Source: Arcticibacter pallidicorallinus
Lineage (GTDB): Bacteria > Bacteroidota > Bacteroidia > Sphingobacteriales > Sphingobacteriaceae
DNA: 64,000 nucleotides
Direction of reading: 5' to 3'
NCBI RefSeq assembly: GCF_003002875.1
Contig: NZ_PVTH01000011.1
Span: forward strand, 1 to 64,000
The notes below the pieces were generated by a model. That model did no database searches. It saw only the letters and a list, made by a program, of their open reading frames with translations, and had not been told where the DNA came from. The position numbers and the translations under genes are program-made. Numbering within the stretch: the first letter of the stretch is position 1; every line of letters begins with the position of its first letter. Positions 35,227-44,247 of this stretch are shown here, piece by piece.

Positions 35227-38200
35227 TTAAAAATCAAACTTAGCTCCGAAGGTTATGATTCGGGGGTTGGGATAAGAACCGTAATCTACACCTAGAAACG
35301 CACCTGAAGGTACACTCACGGAAGAGCTGGCCGAAGGCACCGCATTGGAGTAGATATTGGAATAGGATGTTGAGCTATACGTTGTATTTTCCGGATCATA
35401 ATTTAAATAATTACTCCATAAGTAAACATTCTCAGCATTCATGAAAACACGTATTCCTTTTACGGGCGACTTAACGAACAGCTTCGAAGGCAAAGCATAA
35501 GAAATGCGGATGTTTCTTAACCTCACAAAAGTGGCATCTTCCACCCAGTAGGATGAAAACTTTTCCTGGTACCCCTTCGGTGCGATTGTTGGCTTGAAAT
35601 GTCTTCCATCGCCTGGGTCAGCTTCAGATTTCCAGTAATTAGCGACCTCTGCATAAGCATTTCTGCCACCATTCCAAATACCATTATAACGAATTAGCTG
35701 ATTGGTAATTTCACCTCCAAATGAACCCTGAAGCATGAATGACATCTCAATACCTTTGTATGAAAAAGAGTTCGTTAGTCCGGCTATGAAATCCGGTTGA
35801 ATATTCCCGATGGTAGTTCTGTCGGCCTCGGTGATTTTTCCGTCTCCGTCTACGTCTCTTACCCGCGGATCACCAGGAGTAGTAATTCCATCCCCTCTTG
35901 CAGGCCCTGCATCGATCTCTGCCTGATTCATATAAACACCGTCGAAGATGTATCCGTAGAAATTAGAAATAGGTTGACCGACTTCAGTTTTGACTTGAAC
36001 TACAAAATCAGTGTAAATTAAAGGTGCATTTCCGGGTCCCAATTGCAACACCTTGTTTCTGTTGAGAGAAACGTTAAAGTCAGTTGTCCAGTTGAATTTT
36101 CCGACTATATTCTTTGTGCTCAAGCTTCCTTCAAAACCTTTGTTTCTAAGTTTCCCGATATTTGTGAGCTGTGTCGAAAAGCCTGTAATATCCGGAACGG
36201 GAACATTAAGCAGTAAATCGTTGGTAGTGGAGTTGTAATATTCGGCACTTACATTGACACGATTTTTAAACAGGCCGAGTTCAAAACCTGTATTAAACAT
36301 ATTGGTTTTCTCCCATTTCAAATCCGCATTCTCAATGTTAGTCACGTTTAGTCCATTCGCCAGGTTATTACCGTAGACATAGTTCGAAGATCCCAGAAGT
36401 CCAATCGAACCATAATTAGGAATTTGATTATTACCCGAGACACCGTAGCTGGCTTTAAGCTTAAGACTGCTCACCGCTGCAACGTTACTCATAAATCCTT
36501 CATCAGATACAAGCCAACCGGCAGAGATTGAGGGGAAATAACCGAACTGATTATTCTTACCGAATCTTGAACTGCCATCTCGCCGAATTACTCCCGAAAG
36601 GAAGTATTTGTCCTTGAAATTATAGTTCAACCTTCCCAGATACGACAAGAGTCCCCACTCATAAGCTAATGTAGTACCTGAGTTTACGGTTCCGGCATTT
36701 AATGTGGGTACCAAATCATTTGGAAAATTACCGGCACCTAGCGCCATATACTCATCTCTCTGCTGCTGGTAGGTAAAACCCAGTAAGGCACTCAAATTAT
36801 GATCCCCAAACTTCTTGTCATAATTCAGCGTATTTTCCGTCAACCAGTTGAACATGAATCTCGAGTTCGCACTACCTTGTGCAGGCAAGGCGGAAGAATA
36901 TCCGAATTTCTGATCTTTATTCCAGAAAAAGTTGAAGCGTGTGTTCAGTAAATTGGCATTTATGCTGGTTCTAAACTTCAAACCGTCCGTGATTTTGTAG
37001 TCGGCAAAAGCAGTTCCCAGCGTTGTAAACGACTTGTTCTGCTTGTCCGCCTCCCTAGTCAGCGAGTATGGATGCCATAATTGTAGATCCGTGTACTGGG
37101 CAAACCTGTACCATTCGGAATTGGGATCTTTGAAACCGAGGTTACCGTTTTCATTATAAATCGGAAAGATAGGGTCGCTCTGTAATCCCAGACTCACTGC
37201 ATCACTTTTTCCTTCTATACCGTCGGTCCGGTCATATAAAGCTGTCAATCCAAGGTTAAGACCTACAGAGATCTTCTCGGAAATCTTTTGTTTAATATTT
37301 GATCGAACAGTAAGTCGTTTGTAGTAGTTATTGTCCATAACCGCTTCCTGATCGAGGTAAGCACCCGAAAATAAGAACTGCGTCTTCTCCGAGCCTCCCG
37401 AAACCGATACCTGCGCATTATGAGAACCTGCCTTTCTAAACATAACGTCCTGCCAGTCTGTACCTTTCCCCAGGCGAGCCCTTAAAGCTGGATCTGTAAA
37501 ATCAACCGGAATCCTGTAAATGGTTGGTCTTACTTCATTGGGACTGCTAATATCTCCTCCCGCTGCCAGATAAGCGTTATTATGAGCATCTATATAATAT
37601 TGGACGAACTGCTGAGCATCCATCATGTCAACCTTTCGGGTTAACTCCTGTGTCCCGTATTCATAGTTGGCATTAACCTGTGTTTCTCCCACTTTGCCGA
37701 GTTTAGTCGTTACGAGTACGACACCATTAGATCCGCGGGATCCATAAATAGCCGCAGACGAAGCATCTTTCAAGACTTCGACGGACTGGATATCCTGCGG
37801 ATTTATGTTATTAAGATTAAAGTTTTCAATCGGCAAGCCGTCTACAACATACAAGGGGCTCGTTCCCGCCGTAATAGAACTGGTACCCCTGATACGTATA
37901 TTCGGACTTTGCCCGGGTGCTCCCTGAGACTGCGTAATATTGACACCCGGCAACTGGCCTGCGAGCGCTTGCGTAACGTTGGTTACCGAGCGGTCCTTGA
38001 AGTTATCGTAGTTCACCGATGCAACCGAACCTGTTACCGCTCTTCTGCTCTGTGTACCATAACCAACTACGACTACCTCGTTCAAACTCTTCGACTCTGG
38101 TACAAGTCGAATTTCTAAAGCAGAACGATTGCCTGCGTTGATCTCCTGCGGTTTATATCCGATATAAGATATCAGGAGAATGACGTTTTCCTCCTGTTGA

Positions 38201-38388
38201 ACATTCAGAACAAAGCGACCCTGAGCATCGGAACTCACTCCTCTGTTAGATCCCTTTACTTTCAGACTCACGCCAATCAGAGATTCTCCATCCTCGGCAC
38301 TTAATACCCTTCCTGTGATCTGCCGAGTCTGAGCCTGCACAGTAATCGTAAGGAGAATTACATAGAACAGTAATGCAATTTGTTTCAT
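35227..38388 (-). CDS. SusC-type TonB-dependent transporter of the sugar locus
   Basis: A 1053-aa transporter with signal peptide (1-19, ending VQAQ), carboxypeptidase-regulatory-like domain (about 23-95), TonB-box-like ESKSLNEVVVVGYGTQSRR (about 99-117), plug with YVVDGLPIENFNLNNINPQD and a beta-barrel to the C-terminal Phe. It should pass substrate into the periplasm for the lipoprotein sugar-binding protein at 43251. The 249-bp gap to the kinase gene holds inverted repeats that may regulate this part separately. No glycoside hydrolase accompanies it, so the substrate is probably a free sugar or small glycoside. Confidence 0.95.
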   Translation of the reverse strand: MKQIALLFYVILLTITVQAQTRQITGRVLSAEDGESLIGVSLKVKGSNRGVSSDAQGRFVLNVQQEENVILLISYIGYKPQEINAGNRSALEIRLVPESKSLNEVVVVGYGTQSRRAVTGSVASVNYDNFKDRSVTNVTQALAGQLPGVNITQSQGAPGQSPNIRIRGTSSITAGTSPLYVVDGLPIENFNLNNINPQDIQSVEVLKDASSAAIYGSRGSNGVVLVTTKLGKVGETQVNANYEYGTQELTRKVDMMDAQQFVQYYIDAHNNAYLAAGGDISSPNEVRPTIYRIPVDFTDPALRARLGKGTDWQDVMFRKAGSHNAQVSVSGGSEKTQFLFSGAYLDQEAVMDNNYYKRLTVRSNIKQKISEKISVGLNLGLTALYDRTDGIEGKSDAVSLGLQSDPIFPIYNENGNLGFKDPNSEWYRFAQYTDLQLWHPYSLTREADKQNKSFTTLGTAFADYKITDGLKFRTSINANLLNTRFNFFWNKDQKFGYSSALPAQGSANSRFMFNWLTENTLNYDKKFGDHNLSALLGFTYQQQRDEYMALGAGNFPNDLVPTLNAGTVNSGTTLAYEWGLLSYLGRLNYNFKDKYFLSGVIRRDGSSRFGKNNQFGYFPSISAGWLVSDEGFMSNVAAVSSLKLKASYGVSGNNQIPNYGSIGLLGSSNYVYGNNLANGLNVTNIENADLKWEKTNMFNTGFELGLFKNRVNVSAEYYNSTTNDLLLNVPVPDITGFSTQLTNIGKLRNKGFEGSLSTKNIVGKFNWTTDFNVSLNRNKVLQLGPGNAPLIYTDFVVQVKTEVGQPISNFYGYIFDGVYMNQAEIDAGPARGDGITTPGDPRVRDVDGDGKITEADRTTIGNIQPDFIAGLTNSFSYKGIEMSFMLQGSFGGEITNQLIRYNGIWNGGRNAYAEVANYWKSEADPGDGRHFKPTIAPKGYQEKFSSYWVEDATFVRLRNIRISYALPSKLFVKSPVKGIRVFMNAENVYLWSNYLNYDPENTTYSSTSYSNIYSNAVPSASSSVSVPSGAFLGVDYGSYPNPRIITFGAKFDF

Positions 38389-38404
38389 ATTGATGTTGGT
38401 TAGC

Positions 38405-38418
38405 GCATGTAGACATGC
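38405..38418. promoter_or_regulatory. Short perfect palindrome in the SusC leader
   Basis: GCATGT-AG-ACATGC lies 17-30 nt upstream of the SusC start codon (minus strand). A 2-nt gap is too short for a good RNA hairpin loop, so a protein operator is more likely than an RNA element; the binding factor is unknown. Confidence 0.35.
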
Positions 38419-38513
38419 AATGGAAAATTGGTTAGCTTCTTTGATAGGTAAACGAAGGTAGAATCAAAGAATAAACTAAAATATAAAAAGTAAATGAAAA
38501 TTAATGACGAAAA

Positions 38514-38554
38514 TGATAAGTATTTTTCACCGGAATCGATAAAAATACTTATCA
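38514..38554. promoter_or_regulatory. 14-bp perfect inverted repeat between kinase and SusC
   Basis: TGATAAGTATTTTT and AAAAATACTTATCA flank a 13-nt centre. In the minus-strand transcript it forms a hairpin followed by TTTTCGTC, so it could be a weak terminator after the kinase gene; equally it could be an operator for SusCD. An ACGAAAA at 38507-38513 beside it resembles the direct repeats upstream of the DeoR gene. Confidence 0.5.
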
Positions 38555-38637
38555 ATGAAAAATAAACATAGAACGGACTTCATGATTGCTATAGCGGTAG
38601 ATACTCACGACCACAGTAAGTTCTGTAGTATAAATTT

Positions 38638-40122
38638 TTAGCAGCCGGCAATAGCCGCCTTCCAGCCAGCATATGCATGAGTCACCGCTGCTAGGTCTTC
38701 TGAGGGGTAGTGGGCTGCCGATTTTGCATTCAGAGATCCTAACTGGTCAAGATCGCGGTATACTCCACACTGCAGTCCGGCAAGATAGGCCGCACCCAGG
38801 GCAGAAACATCCGGCAATCCTCTATTCGCTACTTCTTTATCTAGCAGATCAGCCAGGAACTGAAGAACGAAACCGTTAGCGGTAATTCCTCCATTCACCA
38901 TAAGTTCTTGAAGCTCTATTCCCGTATCTTCTTCCATCGCCGTGATCACATCCTTGATCTGGTATGGAATAGATTCCAATGCAGCTCTGATGATATGACT
39001 TTTAGCCGCACCAAACGTGAGGCCATTTATTGATGCTTTTCGGTTCATCTGCCAGTATGGAGCGCCCAGGCCACTAAACGCCGGAATAACATAAACGCCG
39101 TTTGTATCTGCTACAGAATTTGCGAGACTTTCCGTTTGACGTAGGTCATCGAACAAGCACAGCTCATTCTTAAGCCATTCCAAAGTTGCGCCGCAGGATA
39201 CGATAACCCCCTCAAGTGCATAGTCAACCTGACTAGCAGTACTCCAGCAGATCGTTGTGATCATTCCATTGCCGGAAATCCTGGGCTCTGAACCAATATT
39301 CATCAGTATCGAACATCCGGTGCCAAGTGTAGCTTTTGCGGATCCGGGAAGAAAACAGCCTTCACCAAATGCCGCGGCATGAGAATCCCCGATCATTGAG
39401 CTAATAGGTATCTTTCTTCCAATTAACCCTTCAAAGTCAGTTTCTCCGAATAAGTAAGATGATGGATTCGGTTCCGGAAGATTTAACTTGGAAAGTCCAA
39501 AAGCCTCAAGCAGCTCTTTATCCCATGCCAGAGTGTGCAGATTGAAGAACATCGTCCTTGATGCGTTGGTGTAATCTGTTTGATACTTCAGGCCTTTCGT
39601 CAGACAGAATAACAGCCAGGTATCAACAGTACCAAAGTAAGCTTGTCCTTCGTCCACGGCTCTCCTTACCGTCTGAACATTTTCATACAGCCATATCAGC
39701 TTGGTGCCAGAAAAATAAGGATCAATAATAAGTCCCGTTTTTTTATTGATTGCCTCTCCCAGCCCTTCTTCGCTCAGCCGGGCACAAACCCCTATTGATC
39801 GTTTACACTGCCAAACTACAGCATTGTGTAATGGAGTTCCTGCAGCGTCCCAAATCACAAAGGTCTCCCGCTGATTGGATATACCGCATGCTTCTATGTC
39901 TTCGACACGTCCGCCCCCGGCAACAAAACTATCGACACAGTTCCTTACCGATGTTAGTACGTTCTCATAAATACCTCTCGGATCCTGTTCTACGAAGCCC
40001 TCACCGGAAAATATGCTTTTCAACGACTCAGTAGATTTACATACCGCCTTCCCTTGTTCGTCAAACAGAAGAACCTTAGTACTACTGGTGCCTTGATCAA
40101 TTGAAAGAATATACTTACTCAT
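38638..40122 (-). CDS. FGGY-family carbohydrate kinase, glycerol-kinase-like
   Basis: A 494-aa kinase with the two FGGY domains. Glycerol-kinase-like landmarks: SIDQGTSSTKVLLFDEQG at about 7-24 (phosphate-binding loop), GISNQRETFVIWD, the GTVDTWLLF and TDYTNASRTMFFNLHTL segments, GDSHAAAFGEG with the general base Asp and the C-terminal PAFSGLGAPYW and LMVNGGITANGFV. A glycerol role is possible, but the neighbours (isomerase, dedicated transketolase, sugar importer) suggest a ketose substrate, e.g. apulose in the D-apiose pathway. The start overlaps the permease stop (TAATG). Confidence 0.9.
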   Translation of the reverse strand: MSKYILSIDQGTSSTKVLLFDEQGKAVCKSTESLKSIFSGEGFVEQDPRGIYENVLTSVRNCVDSFVAGGGRVEDIEACGISNQRETFVIWDAAGTPLHNAVVWQCKRSIGVCARLSEEGLGEAINKKTGLIIDPYFSGTKLIWLYENVQTVRRAVDEGQAYFGTVDTWLLFCLTKGLKYQTDYTNASRTMFFNLHTLAWDKELLEAFGLSKLNLPEPNPSSYLFGETDFEGLIGRKIPISSMIGDSHAAAFGEGCFLPGSAKATLGTGCSILMNIGSEPRISGNGMITTICWSTASQVDYALEGVIVSCGATLEWLKNELCLFDDLRQTESLANSVADTNGVYVIPAFSGLGAPYWQMNRKASINGLTFGAAKSHIIRAALESIPYQIKDVITAMEEDTGIELQELMVNGGITANGFVLQFLADLLDKEVANRGLPDVSALGAAYLAGLQCGVYRDLDQLGSLNAKSAAHYPSEDLAAVTHAYAGWKAAIAGC

Positions 40123-41096
40123 TATCTCGATTTAGCGTTTGATTTGTCAATTATAACGGCCAAAAGAATAACCATACCCTTAACCACCTGCTGCCAGAAA
40201 GGAGAAACATTCAGCAAAACAAGACCATTATTCAGCACTCCTATGATAATAGCTCCGAGTACGGTCCCCAATATTGTTCCTTTACCCCCCGAGAGTGATG
40301 CTCCTCCTATAACCACAGCTGCAATGGAGTCTAGCTCATAACTAACACCCGCGTTAGGTTGAGCCGAGTCCAACCGCGAGGTGACCATTAAACCGCCTAT
40401 AGCTGCCAACCCACCTGCAATGGCGTAAACAATAATCTTCACTCTCCCGATATTAATGCCGGACAGCCTCGACGCACTCTCATTCCCGCCAATTGCATAG
40501 ATATACCTCCCAAGTCGCGTCTTATTCGTAATGATAACGGCAGCAACGACAACAAGTGCCGAGATCCAGACTGGCACAGGTACGCCTAAGAGCCAACCGG
40601 TGCCTATATATGCAAAATTCTCGCCCAGACCTGATATAGGGTGGCCTTCCGTGTATAGCAAGGTAAGTCCCCTCGCTATAGTTAGCATCGCCAAAGTAGC
40701 CACAAAAGGCGGCACATTGAACCGTGTAATCACCCAGCCGTTAAAGCCGCCTATGAACGTGCCGCAAAACAGACCTACCAGGATAGCGCCAAGCAGCGTA
40801 AAGCCGATATAAAGATCGACAGGCATTATTCCTATCCCATCACTCAGCAAACCTGCGGTTATGGCCCCGCATAAAGCCAGCACCGATCCTACCGAAAGAT
40901 CTATACCGGCCGTCAGCACAATAAGCGTCATACCTACCGAAATGCAGACATTAACAGAAATCTGCCTCATCACATTCCAGCCGTTCGAAACGGTAAGGAA
41001 TTTGTCAGACAACAAACTGATTAATAAGCAAATCACGAATAGTGCGATCAGCGACTGAAATTTAATAAAATACGTTTTATACAATTTTAAGTTCAT
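40122..41096 (-). CDS. RbsC-like sugar ABC transporter permease
   Basis: A 324-aa inner-membrane permease with about ten helices of the ribose/xylose/galactose (CUT2) type. The motif NVCISVGMTLIVLTAGIDLS and the EAA-like GGNESASRLSGINIGRVK loop that contacts the ATPase are seen. It follows the RbsA-like gene by 8 nt and overlaps the kinase start. ABC sugar importers of this class are uncommon in Bacteroidota, which mostly use proton or sodium symporters after SusCD. Confidence 0.94.
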   Translation of the reverse strand: MNLKLYKTYFIKFQSLIALFVICLLISLLSDKFLTVSNGWNVMRQISVNVCISVGMTLIVLTAGIDLSVGSVLALCGAITAGLLSDGIGIMPVDLYIGFTLLGAILVGLFCGTFIGGFNGWVITRFNVPPFVATLAMLTIARGLTLLYTEGHPISGLGENFAYIGTGWLLGVPVPVWISALVVVAAVIITNKTRLGRYIYAIGGNESASRLSGINIGRVKIIVYAIAGGLAAIGGLMVTSRLDSAQPNAGVSYELDSIAAVVIGGASLSGGKGTILGTVLGAIIIGVLNNGLVLLNVSPFWQQVVKGMVILLAVIIDKSNAKSR

Positions 41097-41104
41097 CGGC
41101 TCAG

Positions 41105-42607
41105 TTAAATTGATTTCGGAATAGCTGCTTTAAGAATATTTTCTTCTGTAGCTTCTTCAATGGCGATTTGGGCGGTCACATTTCCTTCGGAAAGCACCAT
41201 GACACGATCTGAGACAGCCAGTATCTCAGGCAACTCAGAAGATACCATTATTATCCCTAATCCCTGACCAGTAAGATCAAGCATGAGTTTATAGATTTCA
41301 TTCTTCGCATTGATATCAATACCTCGCGTAGGTTCATCCAGAAGCAAAATCTTAGGATGAGTAGCCAGCCATTTGGCAATTACGATCTTCTGCTGATTGC
41401 CCCCGCTTAAAGAACCAGCGGTCTGCTTACTCGAAGAAGACTTGATATTCAGATCACTGCGGTACTTCTCACAAAGTTCAGTCTCCATTCCCATATGTAA
41501 GAGGCCTAATACTTCTCTTTCCTTCAGAGTCGTAATAGCAATGTTTTTCTGAACGTCCAGCCCTAATACCAGGCCGTCTTTTTTGCGATCTTCAGGTACG
41601 AGTGCCAGTCCGGCCTTAATTGCTTCTATGGAAGAACTGTACGTATACTCCTTTCCTCCAATACGAATAGCTCCGCTGGTATACTTGGGGTGCTGCCCAA
41701 ATATAGCCTCCAGCAACTCTGTTCTTCCGGCTCCCATAAGGCCGAAGACGCCTAATATCTCGCCCTTATTCAGACAAAATGATATATCATTTAATAGATA
41801 TTCCCCGCTGCGCTCCGGATTTTTGAGGTATAATTTCTCAACTTCAAGAAGCTCACAATTCTGTGCCTTACTACTTCGGTTGCGAACTAGCCGAACTTCT
41901 CTTCCGACCATTTTCCGGATGATGTCGTTGGTTTGTACATCTTTCATCCTCCCGGATTCAATCAACTTCCCATCCCGCAGAACGACATACCTGTCAGCGA
42001 TTTTAAAGAGCTCATCAAGCTTATGAGAGATATAAACCACCGCCTTATTTTCCTTCCGGAGATCGTTGATAATTTCAAAAAGCACCTTGACCTCATTGTC
42101 GCTAATCGCTGATGTAGGTTCATCCATGATGATCACTTCGGATTCTGTCAATAGAGCCTTAGCGATCTCAACAACCTGCTGCTGTCCAACTTTCAGATCG
42201 ACTACCAGGGTATCAGGATCGAGGTTCAATTTTAGCCTTTTCAGCAGCTCCAGCGTTTTCAGGCGCATAGCTTTCTTGTCCAAACCACCCCAGGCGGTAA
42301 GTTCCCGACCTAAAAAAATATTTTCTGTAATACTTAGATATGGAATCAGGTTCAGCTCCTGGTGGATAATAGCAATTCCGCATTCCTGAGCATGCTTCGG
42401 ACTGCTGAAAGTTACCAATTTGCCCCTTAGCAGGACGCGTCCCTCATAGTCGGCATAGACCCCCGAGAGGATCTTCATCAACGTAGATTTTCCAGCACCG
42501 TTCTCGCCTACAATTGCCGTCACCTCGCCGGCATGAATCTCAAGATTGATATTATCAAGCGCAGCGACGCCAGAGAAGTGTTTACTTATATTTTCGACTA
42601 CTAGCAT
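41105..42607 (-). CDS. RbsA-like sugar ABC transporter ATPase (two ATPase domains)
   Basis: About 500 aa with two nucleotide-binding domains, as in CUT2 importers. Domain 1 has GENGAGKSTLMKIL, DLKVGQQQVVEIAKAL as signature and VIIMDEPTSAISD. Domain 2 has a degenerate P-loop, FGLMGAGRTELLEAIFG, with LSGGNQQKIVIAKWL and LLLDEPTRGID, normal for RbsA-type proteins. I take ATG 42607, which is preceded by AGGA at suitable distance; a TTG at 42628 inside the preceding gene is the alternative. Specificity lies in the binding protein. Confidence 0.94.
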   Translation of the reverse strand: MLVVENISKHFSGVAALDNINLEIHAGEVTAIVGENGAGKSTLMKILSGVYADYEGRVLLRGKLVTFSSPKHAQECGIAIIHQELNLIPYLSITENIFLGRELTAWGGLDKKAMRLKTLELLKRLKLNLDPDTLVVDLKVGQQQVVEIAKALLTESEVIIMDEPTSAISDNEVKVLFEIINDLRKENKAVVYISHKLDELFKIADRYVVLRDGKLIESGRMKDVQTNDIIRKMVGREVRLVRNRSSKAQNCELLEVEKLYLKNPERSGEYLLNDISFCLNKGEILGVFGLMGAGRTELLEAIFGQHPKYTSGAIRIGGKEYTYSSSIEAIKAGLALVPEDRKKDGLVLGLDVQKNIAITTLKEREVLGLLHMGMETELCEKYRSDLNIKSSSSKQTAGSLSGGNQQKIVIAKWLATHPKILLLDEPTRGIDINAKNEIYKLMLDLTGQGLGIIMVSSELPEILAVSDRVMVLSEGNVTAQIAIEEATEENILKAAIPKSI

Positions 42608-42617
42608 AAGATCCTGA

Positions 42618-43247
42618 TTATTTGACAATTTCCAGCTGAACTGGCGTTACCTCAAGGTCATCGAGCTTCAGAAATCTCCTGTTCAGCTCCACTGCTCCTA
42701 TAAAACGAACCACATCCCCCTCCTTTACTTCTTTCCTGAAAGGCGGCAGGATCTCTTTACGGATGATCTTATTTAAGCCTGCAGATACTTCGTTAAACTC
42801 AGAGGTATTTTTGAAGGCATTCATATTAAGTAGTCCGGAAGCATCTCTGACAGAGTTGCCATACACCAGCTCCGTCTCAATACGCAGCTTAAAATTGCCA
42901 TCTCTTCCCAGGATAAGCAGCTCGACCTGATTATCAGCAATCATAGTAGTCTGTCCTTCCCCCTTCACCATAAAATACTGTAGATCGCCAATACCCAATG
43001 CATGTGCATAGGCGGCGAAGGTCTCCTCGGGATCTGCTTTGACACGAGTTACAAGATCCTTAATATCTATAGCTTTATCCATGGAAAGGGGCAATTTATT
43101 CTCCCAAAAATCTCTGGTATAGGCTTCCATATCTGTATTATCCCCCGACTCTGCTCTTCTTACATCACTCAGCTTCTCAAAGTACACCGAATGATAGCTG
43201 ATAAATAAAAGAGCCGCAGCCGCTATAATATATTTCAATATTTTCAT
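42618..43247 (-). CDS. DUF2291-type exported protein
   Basis: The 209-aa protein has an N-terminal hydrophobic segment (about 5-20) without lipobox, so it is a membrane-anchored or secreted periplasmic protein. It resembles the DUF2291 family, usually found beside RbsABC-type sugar importers in Proteobacteria, with unknown function. Sequence features: AYAHALGIGDLQYFMVKGEG and a C-terminal GDVVRFIGAVELNRRFLKLD beta-rich part. It is placed between the binding-protein and ATPase genes with gaps of 3 nt and 10 nt, so it is likely an accessory part of the same importer. Confidence 0.75.
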   Translation of the reverse strand: MKILKYIIAAAALLFISYHSVYFEKLSDVRRAESGDNTDMEAYTRDFWENKLPLSMDKAIDIKDLVTRVKADPEETFAAYAHALGIGDLQYFMVKGEGQTTMIADNQVELLILGRDGNFKLRIETELVYGNSVRDASGLLNMNAFKNTSEFNEVSAGLNKIIRKEILPPFRKEVKEGDVVRFIGAVELNRRFLKLDDLEVTPVQLEIVK

Positions 43248-43250
43248 AGC

Positions 43251-44186
43251 CTACTCGGAAAGGTAATTGTTAATATTAGCTGAAGTAACCAACTCCACTG
43301 CCACAGGAACCTTCTGCGGAAAGTCTCGCTTGCCACTGAAATACTCCTGAGCATAAAGGGCTGCGGTTTCTGCCATGATTTTTGGATACTGCATTCCGGT
43401 AGCTTTTATCTTTCCAGCCTTAACAGATTGGAGTACATCATCTGCACCATCAAAGCCGAACACCTGAACATGATCCGATTTACCCGCAGCCACCAGGGCC
43501 TGGTAGGCGCCCATTGCCATTGCATCATTGCCACAAAACACTCCATCTATGTCCGGATTCGCCTGTAAAACAGACTCCATAACCTCCATAGCCTTATTTC
43601 TGTCGAAATCTGCACTATGCTGGGCAACCATCTTTAACTCCGGAAAATCATCTACCACACTATGAAAGCCCTTTGACCTCGCCCAGGTATTGTTGTCGCC
43701 AACGAGCCCCAATATTTCTACATACTTCCCCTTCTTGTTTAACTGCTTCACAAAATACTTACCCATTGCAATACACCCGGAGTAACTGTCTGACAAGATC
43801 TGCGATGTAGCCACCGTAGTAGAATTCACCTCTCTGTCCATACAAAATACAGGCACATCTGCGGCTTTAGCCTTTGATATATTGGTTATAGAACCATCGG
43901 CGTCAGTTGGATTGAACAGAATAGCATCAAAGCCAGACGTAATGGCATTTTCAAAATGATCTGCTTCGAGCGCTGTATTATTTTGGGAATCAAAAATCTT
44001 CGCCTCATAACCTAAGTCCGCTGCTTTTTTCGCCGCTGTTTCAGCCAGCACCACAAACCATGGGTTATTTAGTGTAGAAACGATTATCGCTATCTTTTTA
44101 GGTTGTTCTGTTGCCCCGCGATTGGTGCAGGCGTTAATGGTCATGCAACAGAGCAGCAGAAAGAAAATGCAAGTTTTCCTCGTCAT
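43251..44186 (-). CDS. RbsB-like periplasmic sugar-binding lipoprotein
   Basis: A 311-aa type I periplasmic binding protein for the CUT2 importer. The mature domain starts KKIAIIVSTLNNPWFVVLAE, with DAILFNPTDADGS, VFCMDREV, VFCGNDAMAMGAYQAL and VQVFGFDGADDVLQSV, all typical of the ribose/galactofuranose-binding group. Unlike most Gram-negative binding proteins it carries a lipoprotein signal (lipobox NAC, Cys20). Conserved Asp and Arg in MDREV and GFDGAD suggest a pentose-size ligand, though the exact sugar is not readable. Confidence 0.93.
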   Translation of the reverse strand: MTRKTCIFFLLLCCMTINACTNRGATEQPKKIAIIVSTLNNPWFVVLAETAAKKAADLGYEAKIFDSQNNTALEADHFENAITSGFDAILFNPTDADGSITNISKAKAADVPVFCMDREVNSTTVATSQILSDSYSGCIAMGKYFVKQLNKKGKYVEILGLVGDNNTWARSKGFHSVVDDFPELKMVAQHSADFDRNKAMEVMESVLQANPDIDGVFCGNDAMAMGAYQALVAAGKSDHVQVFGFDGADDVLQSVKAGKIKATGMQYPKIMAETAALYAQEYFSGKRDFPQKVPVAVELVTSANINNYLSE

Positions 44187-44247
44187 ATTATAATTGGTTA
44201 AATAGGTCAGTTGCTTAAGGCATTTCTCTCGAAATCAACAAATCAGG

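Noticed and set aside
38638-40122. Plain glycerol kinase for glycerol use
   Set aside because: Neither glycerol facilitator nor glycerol-3-phosphate dehydrogenase is present; operon position ties the kinase to the sugar importer and isomerase, although glycerol activity cannot be excluded.
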